DNA from: Lunularia cruciata | Lineage: Eukaryota; Streptophyta; Marchantiopsida; Lunulariales; Lunulariaceae | Direction of reading: 5' to 3' | DNA length: 64,000 nt | NCBI GenBank assembly: GCA_948567375.1 | Contig: OX419757.1 | Location: forward strand, 17,064,974 to 17,128,973 | Part shown: piece by piece, positions 42,360-52,379 of the stretch | Layout: each line of letters opens with the position of its first letter | Position numbering within the stretch: the stretch's first letter is position 1 | Translations under genes and position numbers: made by a program | The notes under the pieces: model-generated | Databases searched by the model: none | Seen by the model: the letters and a program-made list of their open reading frames with translations, nothing else | What the model was told of the DNA's origin: nothing

Positions 42360-43740
42360 TCTCCTATCTACCCCTTGCGTCGAAACCTAGTGCCAAGAAA
42401 ATCAGCCTCGATGACGGACGTCCTCGTGCAGCCGTTCAAAACCTAAAAGAAACCCCTTACAACAATCAGAATGTTGTCCGGGACATTGAAGTCGAGTGAG
42501 CAGTAACAGAATCCGACAACCTTTGCAAAACCGTCCGAAACCAGCGACCGCTGTTGCGCACTTTCCGTCGCGTGCAGCAGCGATAGCTGAAGAAAACCAG
42601 AGTATCTATTCAACCAAGGGAGTAGTAGTAGTAGTAGTAGCAGCAGCAGTGGGAACAACGAGTAGTTCTTTAGATCAACCAAACACAGCGAGCGAGCGGG
42701 CGGAGCGGCGCAAGTCTCAGTACCAGCAGTATCAACAACCCGCGTTGTGGCAAAATCCTCCTCCGAAGCACCAAAACACCCCAACCAGTCGAACACAAGT
42801 CCCCAAATATTTGATGAAAGGTTCCAAAAATCCCCTTAACGGCGTAGAAGAAGTAGAAAAAGCAGCAGCAAAAACCTCCAAGAAACGGCGGATGTTCTCA
42901 GAAACCAACAGACCTAGCAATCTCCGGACTCCGGATAACGTAGCAAGCTCGGCAAGATGTCGACGATTTAGGAAAAGATTGACGAGCGTGATTTGACAGA
43001 TGAAGAGCGGTGAAGCGGCAGAAACAGACGAGAAGTAGTACCAGTAGCAGCAGCAGCAAAGAACAGGAGAAGGCCGATGAAGAGGCCTTCGCAAGAGAGT
43101 GACGGGCGGAGAGAGGGGTGGGGCGAAACGAGTAGCAAGCACCTCGAGGCTGCTTCGTACGAAGAAAGAGATAGGAGGAGTGGCCGCGCCACATGACCCA
43201 CTGCCCTGTCATGCCGCATTACGAATTGTTATCATGGAACTGCCCAACAGTCAGTTTCACTCGCCGGATCATCAAATCGGACGGTCACGTTCGTGTTTCC
43301 GGCAAGAGACGCAAATAACTCGAACATGGTATTTCATGGCGTCGATAGTAGTCATGTACAAATCACCTCGTGGTTTACCGGATGAGGTAAAGTAGCCCTG
43401 TGGTAAATGGGAACTCGAAGGTTTAAGATGCATATGTCTCCTTCGAATCGTCAGAGCTATCTGTAAATCTGCAGCCTAACACGACAGAAGTTGAAGGTGT
43501 GCTAATTTAAACCACATTTCTGTGTCACTGTTCAACCGTATGGATATTACCACGTTTCTCCTGCAAAGTGGACGGATGGATGATCGCCAATTCGACCGCA
43601 ACTTTAAATTCCGGAAGCTAAGGCCATTCCCGGTAATTTCCCGGTCTTCCTAGATAGGTAAAGTGACAACCGCGGTAAAGTTTTCATATATATCCTTTGC
43701 TCGAGGCATCGGAAACCACTACATGCATAAAAAAGACGTT
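42360..43740 (-). promoter_or_regulatory. 5' region of the ALY gene (leader and promoter), CpG-rich
   Basis: Upstream of the ALY ATG. It has frequent CpGs and a trinucleotide microsatellite, (AGT)n(AGC)n, at 42,621-42,650. ORFs of 83-166 codons occur on both strands (for example 42,496-42,996 plus). They are low-complexity and overlap each other, so I treat them as chance frames in an unmethylated GC-richer region rather than genes. No TATA box could be assigned with confidence. Confidence 0.4.
42621..42650. repeat. (AGT)/(AGC) trinucleotide microsatellite
   Basis: Ten consecutive trinucleotides, agt repeated and then agc repeated, in the ALY upstream region. Confidence 0.9.
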
Positions 43741-44077
43741 CAATAGGTATGTCTCTAGTTTAAGTTTAGTTTAAGTTTAAGAACATTTGGTAGGGAGTGT
43801 CCCAGAACTTATCATATTAGATGCTATAGGTACCCTTTTCACTCTCATACTTTATAGTATACTTTAGATAACTCATGTCCATTGCTCAATAAAGAGTATT
43901 ACCCAGTGCAATCCATAAAATAGCAATCCGGGTAGATGTTGCTTCTTTGGACGTTCTTGTAATTTGTAAACCTTACTACTTGCATAGCTCATATATCTTA
44001 GGTGCGGCCTAGCAGATTTCTCATATTGATACTATTGGGGTCTTGTCCTATTCTACCTCTTTCGTCTCTCTCTTGTT
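43741..44077 (+). repeat. Family D LTR-like fragment, plus orientation
   Basis: The part from 43,926 (tgttgcttctttgga...tcttgtcctattctacctc) matches the family D LTR at 54,880-55,015 and, inverted, 45,130-44,960. The preceding part has a small tttaagtttag repeat at 43,758-43,782. Confidence 0.65.
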
Positions 44078-44488
44078 CATGTGATACGATCATTATTCTT
44101 GTGTTAGCCATGGCTACACTCTCTCTTGTTCATATCATACAATCGTTATTCTTGTGTTAGCCATGGCTAGACTTTTCCATATGGGGCCATCCAAAGCAAC
44201 TCAAGATACACCATGCCCGGTGTGTCATTGACACCTTACCTCGCAAAAGATAAAGACCCATGTGGGAAGGATGCACAAGGACTATGATTAGACTACTTGG
44301 GATGTTCATGTGAGGAGAGCAATCACATCAACAACAGTCCTTGTGCATCCTTCCCATATAGATCTCTATCTTTTGCGAGGTAAGGCTTAGATGACACACC
44401 GAGCATGGTGTATCTTGAGTCACTTTGGACGGCCCCATATGGAAAAGTGTAGCCATGGCTAACACAAGAATAATGATCGTATCACATG
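44078..44488. mobile_element. Foldback (long inverted repeat) element of about 0.4 kb
   Basis: The left arm starts catgtgatacgatcattatt at 44,078 and the right arm ends with its complement at 44,488. The arms run through tagccatggcta, ttttccatatggggcc, actcaagatacaccatg, acctcgcaaaagat and ggatgcacaagga. They extend to about 44,282 on the left and begin near 44,336 on the right, with a spacer of about 50 bp. The left arm alone has an internal duplication of about 60 bp (cgatcattattcttgtgttagccatggcta, 44,087 and 44,149). No coding capacity. It would form a long hairpin RNA if transcribed. Confidence 0.85.
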
Positions 44489-44939
44489 GTGCTCTCTATA
44501 TTTTCCCATACCTGCAAAACCACAACCCTCTACATCCCAACCTATATGAGTAAATATAATCTCTCCAAACCCTAAAAAATTTAAACTCTCATCACTTTCA
44601 ATTTATCTCAAAATTTTGTAAACTAAATTCCCATGGAACTCAAACATGACTACCAAGAGACTAGAAGTAAAAATTCCCCACCAATTATTCTAAATATGAA
44701 ATAATCACTCTAAACCCTAAAACACCTAAAAGTACTTGTAACTTTCTTCTCAATTCTCCTTAGCTTTCAATCTAAGTAAGTATAAATGGAACCAAAATTG
44801 AAAATCAAACAGAAACTACTTTTCACTTATGCAGTTGACCTCTTTAATTCCATTCCTTGCCTCTTCTCTCTCTCTCTCCTCCCTTCTTAACTTACACTAA
44901 ACTTAAACCCCGTTCCAACTTAAATAACAAAAGCCAACC
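44489..44939. other. Unassigned AT-rich sequence
   Basis: No ORF, no repeat recognised apart from a CT-rich run at 44,864-44,885. Confidence 0.3.
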
Positions 44940-45180
44940 TCATAGGACACAAGAAGGATAGGAAGACCCCATCAAACCGTACAAGGGAGACACAAAAGAG
45001 GTAGAATAGGGCAAGACCCCAATAGTATCAATATGAGAAATCTGCCGTGCCACACCTAAGATATATGAGCTATGCAAGTAGTAATATTTACAAATTACAA
45101 GAACATCCAAAGAAGCATCAACAACGGGGATACTCATGATTATGCATATTTCTTCTATCCCTTCATTGACCATTCCAGAA
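44940..45180 (-). repeat. Family D LTR-like fragment, minus orientation
   Basis: The reverse complement of 45,130-44,960 matches 43,926-44,070: gcttctttgg, ttgcatagctcatatatcttaggtg, gatactattggggtcttg, tcccttgtacgg. With the fragment at 43,741 it makes an inverted pair enclosing the foldback element. Confidence 0.7.
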
Positions 45181-46640
45181 GTACCAATCGAGTTGTGGAA
45201 GTAGTTAGCATCTTAAGCGGGTTGTATCTTGAGGTTATTTGAGACTAATTTTGCATATCCATGTTTATTTGATCAGTTACTCCATACACTCCATGATGAA
45301 GCTAGATAGGCTTTTTGCCTACCACTTGATCGCTTGGCACATGATCCCTTGGATGAGTTAGCATAGTTACTCCCTTGATGATATTTTCATTATGCTAGAG
45401 GGGGGCATGCGGAGCATGGAGAGGTGGTTGCTAGATTTTGTTGATTTGGATTTGATTTGGAGAACCGTGTCTTTTCAATTTGGCTCAAGTAGAGAGTTAG
45501 TAGAGGATTAAGAGGTCAATCAACTCTATGGATTCATGTCAGATTTTGGCTGGAGTTTATGTCAAATTTGGGCTTGAGTTTGAGGAGCTTGGTCAAATTT
45601 GCTAGATTTGGAGAGGGTTCAAAGTGGCAAGAAGAAAGGCCTTATTTGGCTGAATTTTGGCATTTAGAGGCTTTAATGCATAGGATTGTAGGCTATGAGA
45701 GGCTATGAAGGCCTAAAAGGGCCAGCTTGTTAGCATGAAGCTAGCTAGTTTAGAGTAGATTTTGGTCATTGTTTGGCAAAATCTGCCCACCTTGCTAGAT
45801 TATACGCAACATTGTTTGACCCTTAGATCTTTGATTCCTAGATTGGTGCGCTAGCCAACTAGTCCACCCTCACTTGTTGTCCTAGTGATTATTCCACTAT
45901 TATCTTTACACTTGTAGCTTTGGCTAGGAAAGACAATTTGATATTATTCTTGGTGATCCTAATAGCTTACAAAGTAGATAACTCCTATTATGTCAAATGC
46001 CAAATGGTGGTAGAGTCAATACAATGTTGATTTATGAGATGGAGGGTTTTCATTTAGATTTCTTGTGATTGGATCCCTCCATTCTCTGCTTCTTGTTTGT
46101 GCACCATCTTTGTGTGAGGTGCCCTAACTTTAGAGCGTTGGTGCTCTGGTGTGCTCTCAATAGTGAGGTTGGAATGATGACTAGTTAGACTACCTATGTT
46201 TCTCTTTGGTGAGGCAAAAAGTGATGACTTGCAGATGATGAGAGTGTGAGTTGTGATGGCAGGTTATAGTTTGCCCTTTCTCCTAGTGTAGTTGTAGTTA
46301 TAGCTACATTAGTTGGTGGTGTTTGCACTTAGTGGTGATTTTTGGTGGGGTACTTGCAATGGTTCCTATTGCGGGTTACAAATTTTGGTTACTTTGTCAC
46401 AATGAAATTCTTTGGGGATTTCAGAGGAGATAGCACTACAATATGCAATGGTGGTTTACCTAGAGTGGTGCTCAATTTTAGCTTGTATCTCAAGTCGCAA
46501 TGAGGGAGGAGATTGAAACCAAGTTGGAGTTTGACACAAGAGCTAATTTAGTTGAAAGTGCACTTGGTGTGTTTGCACCGTTGTTGTGGGACATGGACAA
46601 GGTTTATAGGGCCTCCAAAGGCCCTAAGCATTGCTCTGGT
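45181..46640 (+). other. Leader / untranslated 5' region of element D, unassigned
   Basis: No ORF with recognised domains. It precedes D gag. A 5' LTR of D in the same orientation as the 3' LTR could not be identified here. Confidence 0.35.
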
Positions 46641-47700
46641 CTAGTGTGTACCATTGAGTTTGATGACTTCATCTAGAAGTTTGATAGTTGGTATGATTTG
46701 TAGTAGATGTGGAATCCAACTTTGTTCACATGCTTCATGGCATGGAAGGAGTTGTTTCAACACTTGGAGGGTACATTGATGGACTACTACCATGAGTTCA
46801 AGAAATCTCACTTGGAGGAGATTGAGCTATGGAGACAATATTGGTCTCCAAACTGAGCCTAAAGTGATAGAAACATCTCTATCACTTTAGGCTCGGTTTC
46901 TAGGGGTAGATTGCTAGTACTCACGAGTTCTACCTCTAGTAGCATTTGTGGATCTCTTGGAGATGGTGCTACTATAAGTGGAGGTACTACTATAAGAGGT
47001 GGTGTAATACCAGAGTTTAACCCAATGGTAGAGTTCTTCTAGTGTTTGAGGTAAACTACCAAGGAGTGCGGAGTGACAAGTTGAGGAGCTTGCAAGAGTT
47101 CCAACAAAAGGCTGGAGAGAGCCAACACAAGGTATACACTCGCATGAGATGGCTGATCAATTTTACTCAAGGAGTTATTGAGGCCTAGGCAATCCAATTT
47201 TGGTATAGGATACTAGATAGAGAGTTGTGACGTAAGGTACTTGATGCTACATTGTTACAAGCTACTTCACTTACTTTGGCAATGGTCTTTGGTTTGGCTG
47301 AGCATATTGAGCTCAACATGGTATAAGAGAGGTGGTGATATTTGGATTTGGTAGAGAGACATCATCCACATGTTACTTCTTCTAGAGTGCATTAGAGTGC
47401 ACCATGCCATGTTGGTTTTTGAGGACAAGGTGGACAGCCTAGATCCTATCGAGCGAGTGGAGGACCTAGTGTAGCTAGACCCTTACCTTCATTTTTGGGT
47501 CAATAGCAGCTAGTGAGTAGTGGTGTTGCTTGTTGCACTTGTGGTGGACCTCACCATAAAAGAGAGTGCACTCAAGATAGCATGCGTGATACCTCTAGTG
47601 CATCACAACCAGCACAGAGACTGTGTGAGCATTGCCACAGATTTAGTCACACTAGTGATCAATGCTTTGATCTACACCTAGAGTTATAGGGTAGTAGGAC
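46641..47700 (+). pseudogene. Element D gag with two CCHC-type knuckles
   Basis: Decayed gag of a Ty3/Gypsy element. There is a capsid-like stretch (LEGTLMDYYHEFKKSHLEEIELWRQYW, about 46,765-46,845; shown here only to identify it). Then come two knuckles: CTCGGPHHKREC (47,537-47,572) and CEHCHRFSHTSDQC (47,622-47,663). Many stops (TAG and TGA) interrupt all frames. The double knuckle with an acidic/aromatic spacer is characteristic of this Gypsy lineage. Confidence 0.75.
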
Positions 47701-48499
47701 TGTTATGGTAGGTGGTAGAGGAGCTCCAAGTCATAGAGGACGAGGCGATAGAGGTGGTGGTAGAGGATCTACACTTGGTAGGGGTGTAGTACTTGCCCTT
47801 ACTTTTGATATAGCTATGGCTACATGGATTGAATAGTTAGAGCAAGGATTGGCTAGCATGGCCATAGCTAAGAGGAGATCAGATTTGGGTGTTGATTCTT
47901 CCACCTCATATGTTGGTGATAGAGACATCTTGGACTTCATGTGCAAAGCAGCACAAGTGGATGCATCTGCCACAATGACTAGAAGTGTAGTATGTGCTCT
48001 AGAGCCTAAACAAACATTAGTGGAGTTGGACCCACAAAGAGGAGAGGCTAGTAGACAATCAAACTTCCCTAGTCTTTTACATTCTCTAAGGCACTACAAA
48101 GAACATCCATGGCTCCTAGACGTCCTAGTGTAGGGGTGGTAGGTGGTGATGGGGTGCATGATAGACTACCTACTAGTTAGCCATCTACTATTACACCAAT
48201 TGAATCTAGCTTGATGTTAGAGGCGGCTTAGTTGATTATGCACTTTCTATTATTCTCAACCAACAACATGTGTACACTAGGAGTGGACCCAATGTTCTAG
48301 TTGGCTACCATGCTTTGTGAAAGTAGGGATGATGTGGTTCCTACTACTAGAGCAGAGGTGGTTGAGGAGCATGGGATCTGCTCAACGACTAGTGGTTTAT
48401 GGTAGGCAACAACGGCTAGATTGGAGGAGTTACCAACTAGACTGGCCTTTGAGCGAGTGCGGTTTACACTTAAAGTTGTCTTATTGGATAACTAAATGG

Positions 48500-49270
48500 G
48501 GATTTTTTGTTTGGTAGGACCTTCAAGGAAGGTCTATACACCAAAGAGGGTCTTACTTGACTTTGGTGCATAGCTCTTTATGTTGGGGAAGGTTGTAGTT
48601 GTTGGTCTAGAGTTACGAAAGACCAATGTAGAGAGGTGTCTATTTCAGATCCAGACATATCTAGGAGGTGGTTCTACATAGTATATCACATGTGGAGAGA
48701 TTTTTTTTTAGATTTAGCCCAGTCATCTAATTGCTAGCTTTGTGGTGAGAGCTTAGGCCATTGCGACCGTAGTTAAGTCATATGATATGTTAGTTGGGGG
48801 AATAGTGTTATACCCCATGGGTTTCAATATTGATTATTGGGGAGGTAGCCTCCTATAGACCAAGTTGGCAGTCAAATGAGGGACAAGTTGTTGCCTACCA
48901 ATATGTTTTAATGGTGGTAGTCTTGGCTCATTATAGTTAGGGATCATGGCAACATCAATTTCAACTTTTAGTGGTTTTGTTACTTGGCCTAATGACTTAT
49001 TGGAGTGGAATGCCCATGCAAATGATACTCCAAAACCAGAGGATATCACTTGGATTGGAAGTACAAGTGAGATTGTTCCATCCACCTTGGATGTTCTTTT
49101 GTGGAGTTTAGAGCAGGCATTGTAGCAACATGCAAATTAGTTGTCGTAGTAGGCTTGGAGTGGAGCTTTTGTACCACCAGGAGACCAATGTGAGAATGAG
49201 TCTCCAAAGTCAATTATCTTGACACCTCTAGATACCACACTCATTGCTTGGCAATATCCAATAGAGGGAG
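48500..49270 (+). pseudogene. Element D protease and linker
   Basis: The retropepsin region begins near 48,535 with RVLLDFGA (canonical LDxGA; note the F) and continues GKVVVVGLEL. The linker to the next domain contains YDMLVGGIVLYPMGFNIDYW (48,780-48,840). Stops are frequent. It directly precedes the methyltransferase domain in the same element. Confidence 0.7.
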
Positions 49271-49281
49271 TATGTTGATTG

Positions 49282-50260
49282 GAGTTGTTTGGTGGGATTA
49301 GCATTGGACTAGCTATGATACTACATGCGGGTATACAAGTACAAAGGTACTTGTATGTAGAGAGAGATGAGACTATTAGGCAAGTCTTTCTACATCATGT
49401 GGAACACTTGGCCTATCGGTATCTTGAGTTATTACCAATGTCAACATTTAGGGGTCACCAAAAGACCCTACCAACAAACATTTCCTTGTTGGGAGCGCAA
49501 GATTTGGAGAGACATGGTCCTATTCATTTGATTGTTATTTGGATGGTCATGTTAGGGACATATGTGTGTTGGCTAAGGTTTGGGTCTTCATGATCTCCAT
49601 TCTAATGTGTTTTGGGAGATGTTATGTATGTTATGGCATCTTCAAGTTCATCAGTCTATTTCTCTAGCTTACATTTTGGAGAACATGTCTTTGATGGGTG
49701 ATTCTTGCACCCGAGTGGTAGCAAATACACATCATGTCCATTCTTGGATGGGCACTACTATTTTGTGTTGTGTTGTGTTGTGTTGTTGTGTTGTTACAGC
49801 CAAAATGGGATCACAGGCTTATTATCTTCATCTTGGGTGGATGAACCTCTTACCTAAAGATGTTCTACAGTGCGCTTATGATGGGATTCAATGACTAGAC
49901 CACATTATTGTTGATGAGATTTTGGATGTTGGTCGTCAATCTTGCATGGTGGTAGTGGCTAATAGGTCACCTATGGTAATGATAAACCTAGTTAGATAGC
50001 CTTGAGCTACTTTTCCAACACTTATGAATTTCCTAGGCTCCCATGCTTTTTGAGAAGGAGTTCCTTGATTGGTTTGGGACTCAAAGTTACAACAATTGGT
50101 GGAGCTCAATGCCAATGAGAGAGAGCAAGCAATGGGTTTTCACACCGGTATTATTGTTTTTCTAGTAGTGTTAGAGGCATCCAAGCATCATGTGTTAGTT
50201 CAAGCTATGGACCTGAACTATTTGACCTAGATTGTGAGCCTTGGCTTGGCAAATTAGCAT
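49282..50260 (+). pseudogene. C5-cytosine DNA methyltransferase domain inside the Gypsy pol of element D (decayed)
   Basis: DNA (cytosine-5) methyltransferases transfer methyl from S-adenosylmethionine to cytosine. Motif I ELFGGISIGLA is at 49,282-49,314 (SAM-binding F-x-G-x-G type). A frameshift before 49,541 moves to the next frame, which then holds to 50,260. Motif IV is GWSC-stop-GH at 49,541-49,561: the catalytic Cys is present, the usual Pro is Ser, and the following Gln codon is TAG. FWEML follows, then motif VI ILENM (49,673-49,687; usual ENV). The motif VIII region (SQAYYLHLGW, 49,809-49,838) has lost its RxR arginines. Then come NLLP, and FPTLMNF...GSHAF with LVWD (50,012-50,080). 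NEREQAMGF and a motif X-like QAMDLNYLT (50,201-50,227) close it. About 325 residues, full-domain length. A TGTTG microsatellite expands the stretch before motif VIII. It sits between protease and RT, so it is part of the element's polyprotein. Enzymatically dead in this copy. Confidence 0.85.
49764..49797 (+). repeat. (TGTTG)n microsatellite inside the methyltransferase domain
   Basis: ttgtgttgtgttgtgttgtgttgttgtgttgtta; it keeps the frame and replaces a normally alanine/valine-rich strand by Cys/Val. Confidence 0.85.
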
Positions 50261-50769
50261 AAGATGCACTTGATAGGCATCACTACTCTAACACTTGTGA
50301 GCTTTGTACCTATAGAGACAACTCAAGCACAATTCAAGCACATATTGGGGATGATAGACCAAGTGGACAAGGTATTCTTGGAACACAACTAGTGGCTACT
50401 AGGGAAAGTGGTCTACTTGGAGTCCATCTAGGTGAGTGTGGTCTACTTGGGATGCAGCCAAAGTACGTATGGAGCTTGCAGTTAGATCAAAGGGAGTTTT
50501 TCACACTAAGGTTGGGGACGTGACACTACTACTCCTTAGGGCCCAATGTAATTCCCAGTCAATATGTCTCCTACTCCTATGATAGTTATAAAGGATACTT
50601 GGGAGCCAAATCTTAGACCCAAGCTTGCAAGAGGCAAAAGATTGAGGGTTTGGAAGTTCTTAGGAGCTACACAAGTTGTTTTACCTTTAGTATGAAAGAT
50701 TTGGGTGCTTTGAAAGGACATAGTATTTGGATTGAGCTGACTAGCAATACACCAACTTTTTAATATCCT

Positions 50770-52050
50770 TATCAATATAATGACATGGAGAAAGCACTAA
50801 TTTAGAGCCGGAGTAGTAACCTTTTTGAGGTTGGTTTGGTGGAGATTTCACATGGAGAATATGCATCAGCTATAATGATGCCAACCAAGAAGGATATGCA
50901 TGGTAACTACACAAATAGGTGAATGTGTGGAGATTACCGTCCTATCAACCAATATACTAGGGCTGATAGGTATGCCATGCCTACACCAAAGGAGATCTTT
51001 GATGCGATTGGGCATGCAAAGGTCTTTAGTAATTTGGATCTTTGAGCAAGATATCATTAGGAGGATGCAAATCAAGGAGGAAGATAAGTTTAAGATATCA
51101 TTTTGGGCTATTGATCCTCACAACAAAGATTTTTATATTAGTGGAGGTTCTTATCATTTAGGTTAAAGAACACTCCTGTCGAGTTCCAAAGATTTTGACA
51201 AGATCCTAGTTGGATTGGATTTTGCTCAATCTTATATTGATGACATTTTGGTCTATAGTAATGCTATGAAGGAGCATGAGAGACATTTGTTGGAGATGTT
51301 TGAGAGGTTGAGATCTCATAGACTCAAATAACATCTTGGGAAGTGTTGATTCTTCTACAAATAGGTTGAGTATTTGGGTCATACTATCTACCCTAGAGGA
51401 CTTGGTGTTCAATAGACCAGGGTAGAGGCTATTGTGCATATTCTTTGGCATATATATGTGAGCAAAGTATGAGCATTCCTTTGGTTGGTGAACTTCTATC
51501 ATTTTTATGTTAGAGGATTTAATGTCATTTCCAAGGCCTTGACAAAGTTGACTAAGCTTACATAGAAGTGGTGTTGGTGAGATGAGCAGGAGAGAGCTTT
51601 TGTTGAGATCAAGGAGAGGTTGATATTTGCTCCTATTTTGAGGAGACCAATTAGAGGACGACCATTTTAGGCTCACACTAATTGGAGTATGTTGGGGCTT
51701 GGAGCAATGCTCATCCAACATGATGATGAGAGCAAGGAGTTTGTGATGGCTTATGCTAGTCATACCAACAATTTAGCAAAGGCAAAGTATAGTTCATATG
51801 AGGGAGAGTGTTTGAGCAGTATGGGTAGTAGTATGTTTTTTATGTTACCTTGGTAACCCTTTTACTCTCATCATTGATCATCAACAAATGAAGTGGTTGA
51901 TGGATTCCAACAAGCTTTCAAGGAAGCTTGCCCAATGAGCTCTAATTTTACAAGAGTATGATTTCACAATTATTCACAGACCAAGAATGGTGAACCGTAA
52001 TGCAAATGGGTTGAGTAGAAACCCATGTCATAGCCATCATGATTAAACTA
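50770..52050 (+). pseudogene. Element D reverse transcriptase and RNase H, decayed
   Basis: RT: ISHGEYASAIMMPTKKD (50,845-50,900), MCGDYRPINQYTRADRYAMPTPKEIFDAIGHAKVF (about 50,925-51,030, trimmed here to identify), DDILVYSNAMKEH (catalytic DD, 51,240-51,275) and VEYLGHTIYP (51,366-51,395). RNase H: NWSMLGLGAMLIQHDDESK (51,680-51,740), AYASH, and YSSYEGECL. The usual end SRNPC is at 52,015-52,030. At least ten stops or frameshifts. Confidence 0.85.
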
Positions 52051-52379
52051 GAGCGCATTGGCATGGTAAGACAAATGAGCAGATAGTGCCAGGTTGGCAT
52101 GCATCTACCTTTCTTTGTATATTTTCTAAGGCTTTTGTGGTATCTCTCTCAACATATACAAGAAGAGTTATTGAGGTCATAGATCTAGAGAGCAGAGATA
52201 GTGGTATAGTTCAATGAGACATTCATGATGATGTCTCAATGATAGACTACCTTTGCATTGGTGTTGTGGGTGGCACAATTGGGGCACCCACAACACCATG
52301 TTCTTCAACAAGCAAGACAGTTCAGATTGGAGTGCAGACACCTTCTTTGGGTATAAGAGGATTGTAGAGTGCAAGTAGA

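Noticed and set aside
42496..42996. 166-codon plus-strand ORF antisense to the ALY leader
   Set aside because: Low-complexity, microsatellite-derived (VVVVVVAAA), no domain, overlapped by similar ORFs on the other strand; likely chance in CpG-rich DNA.
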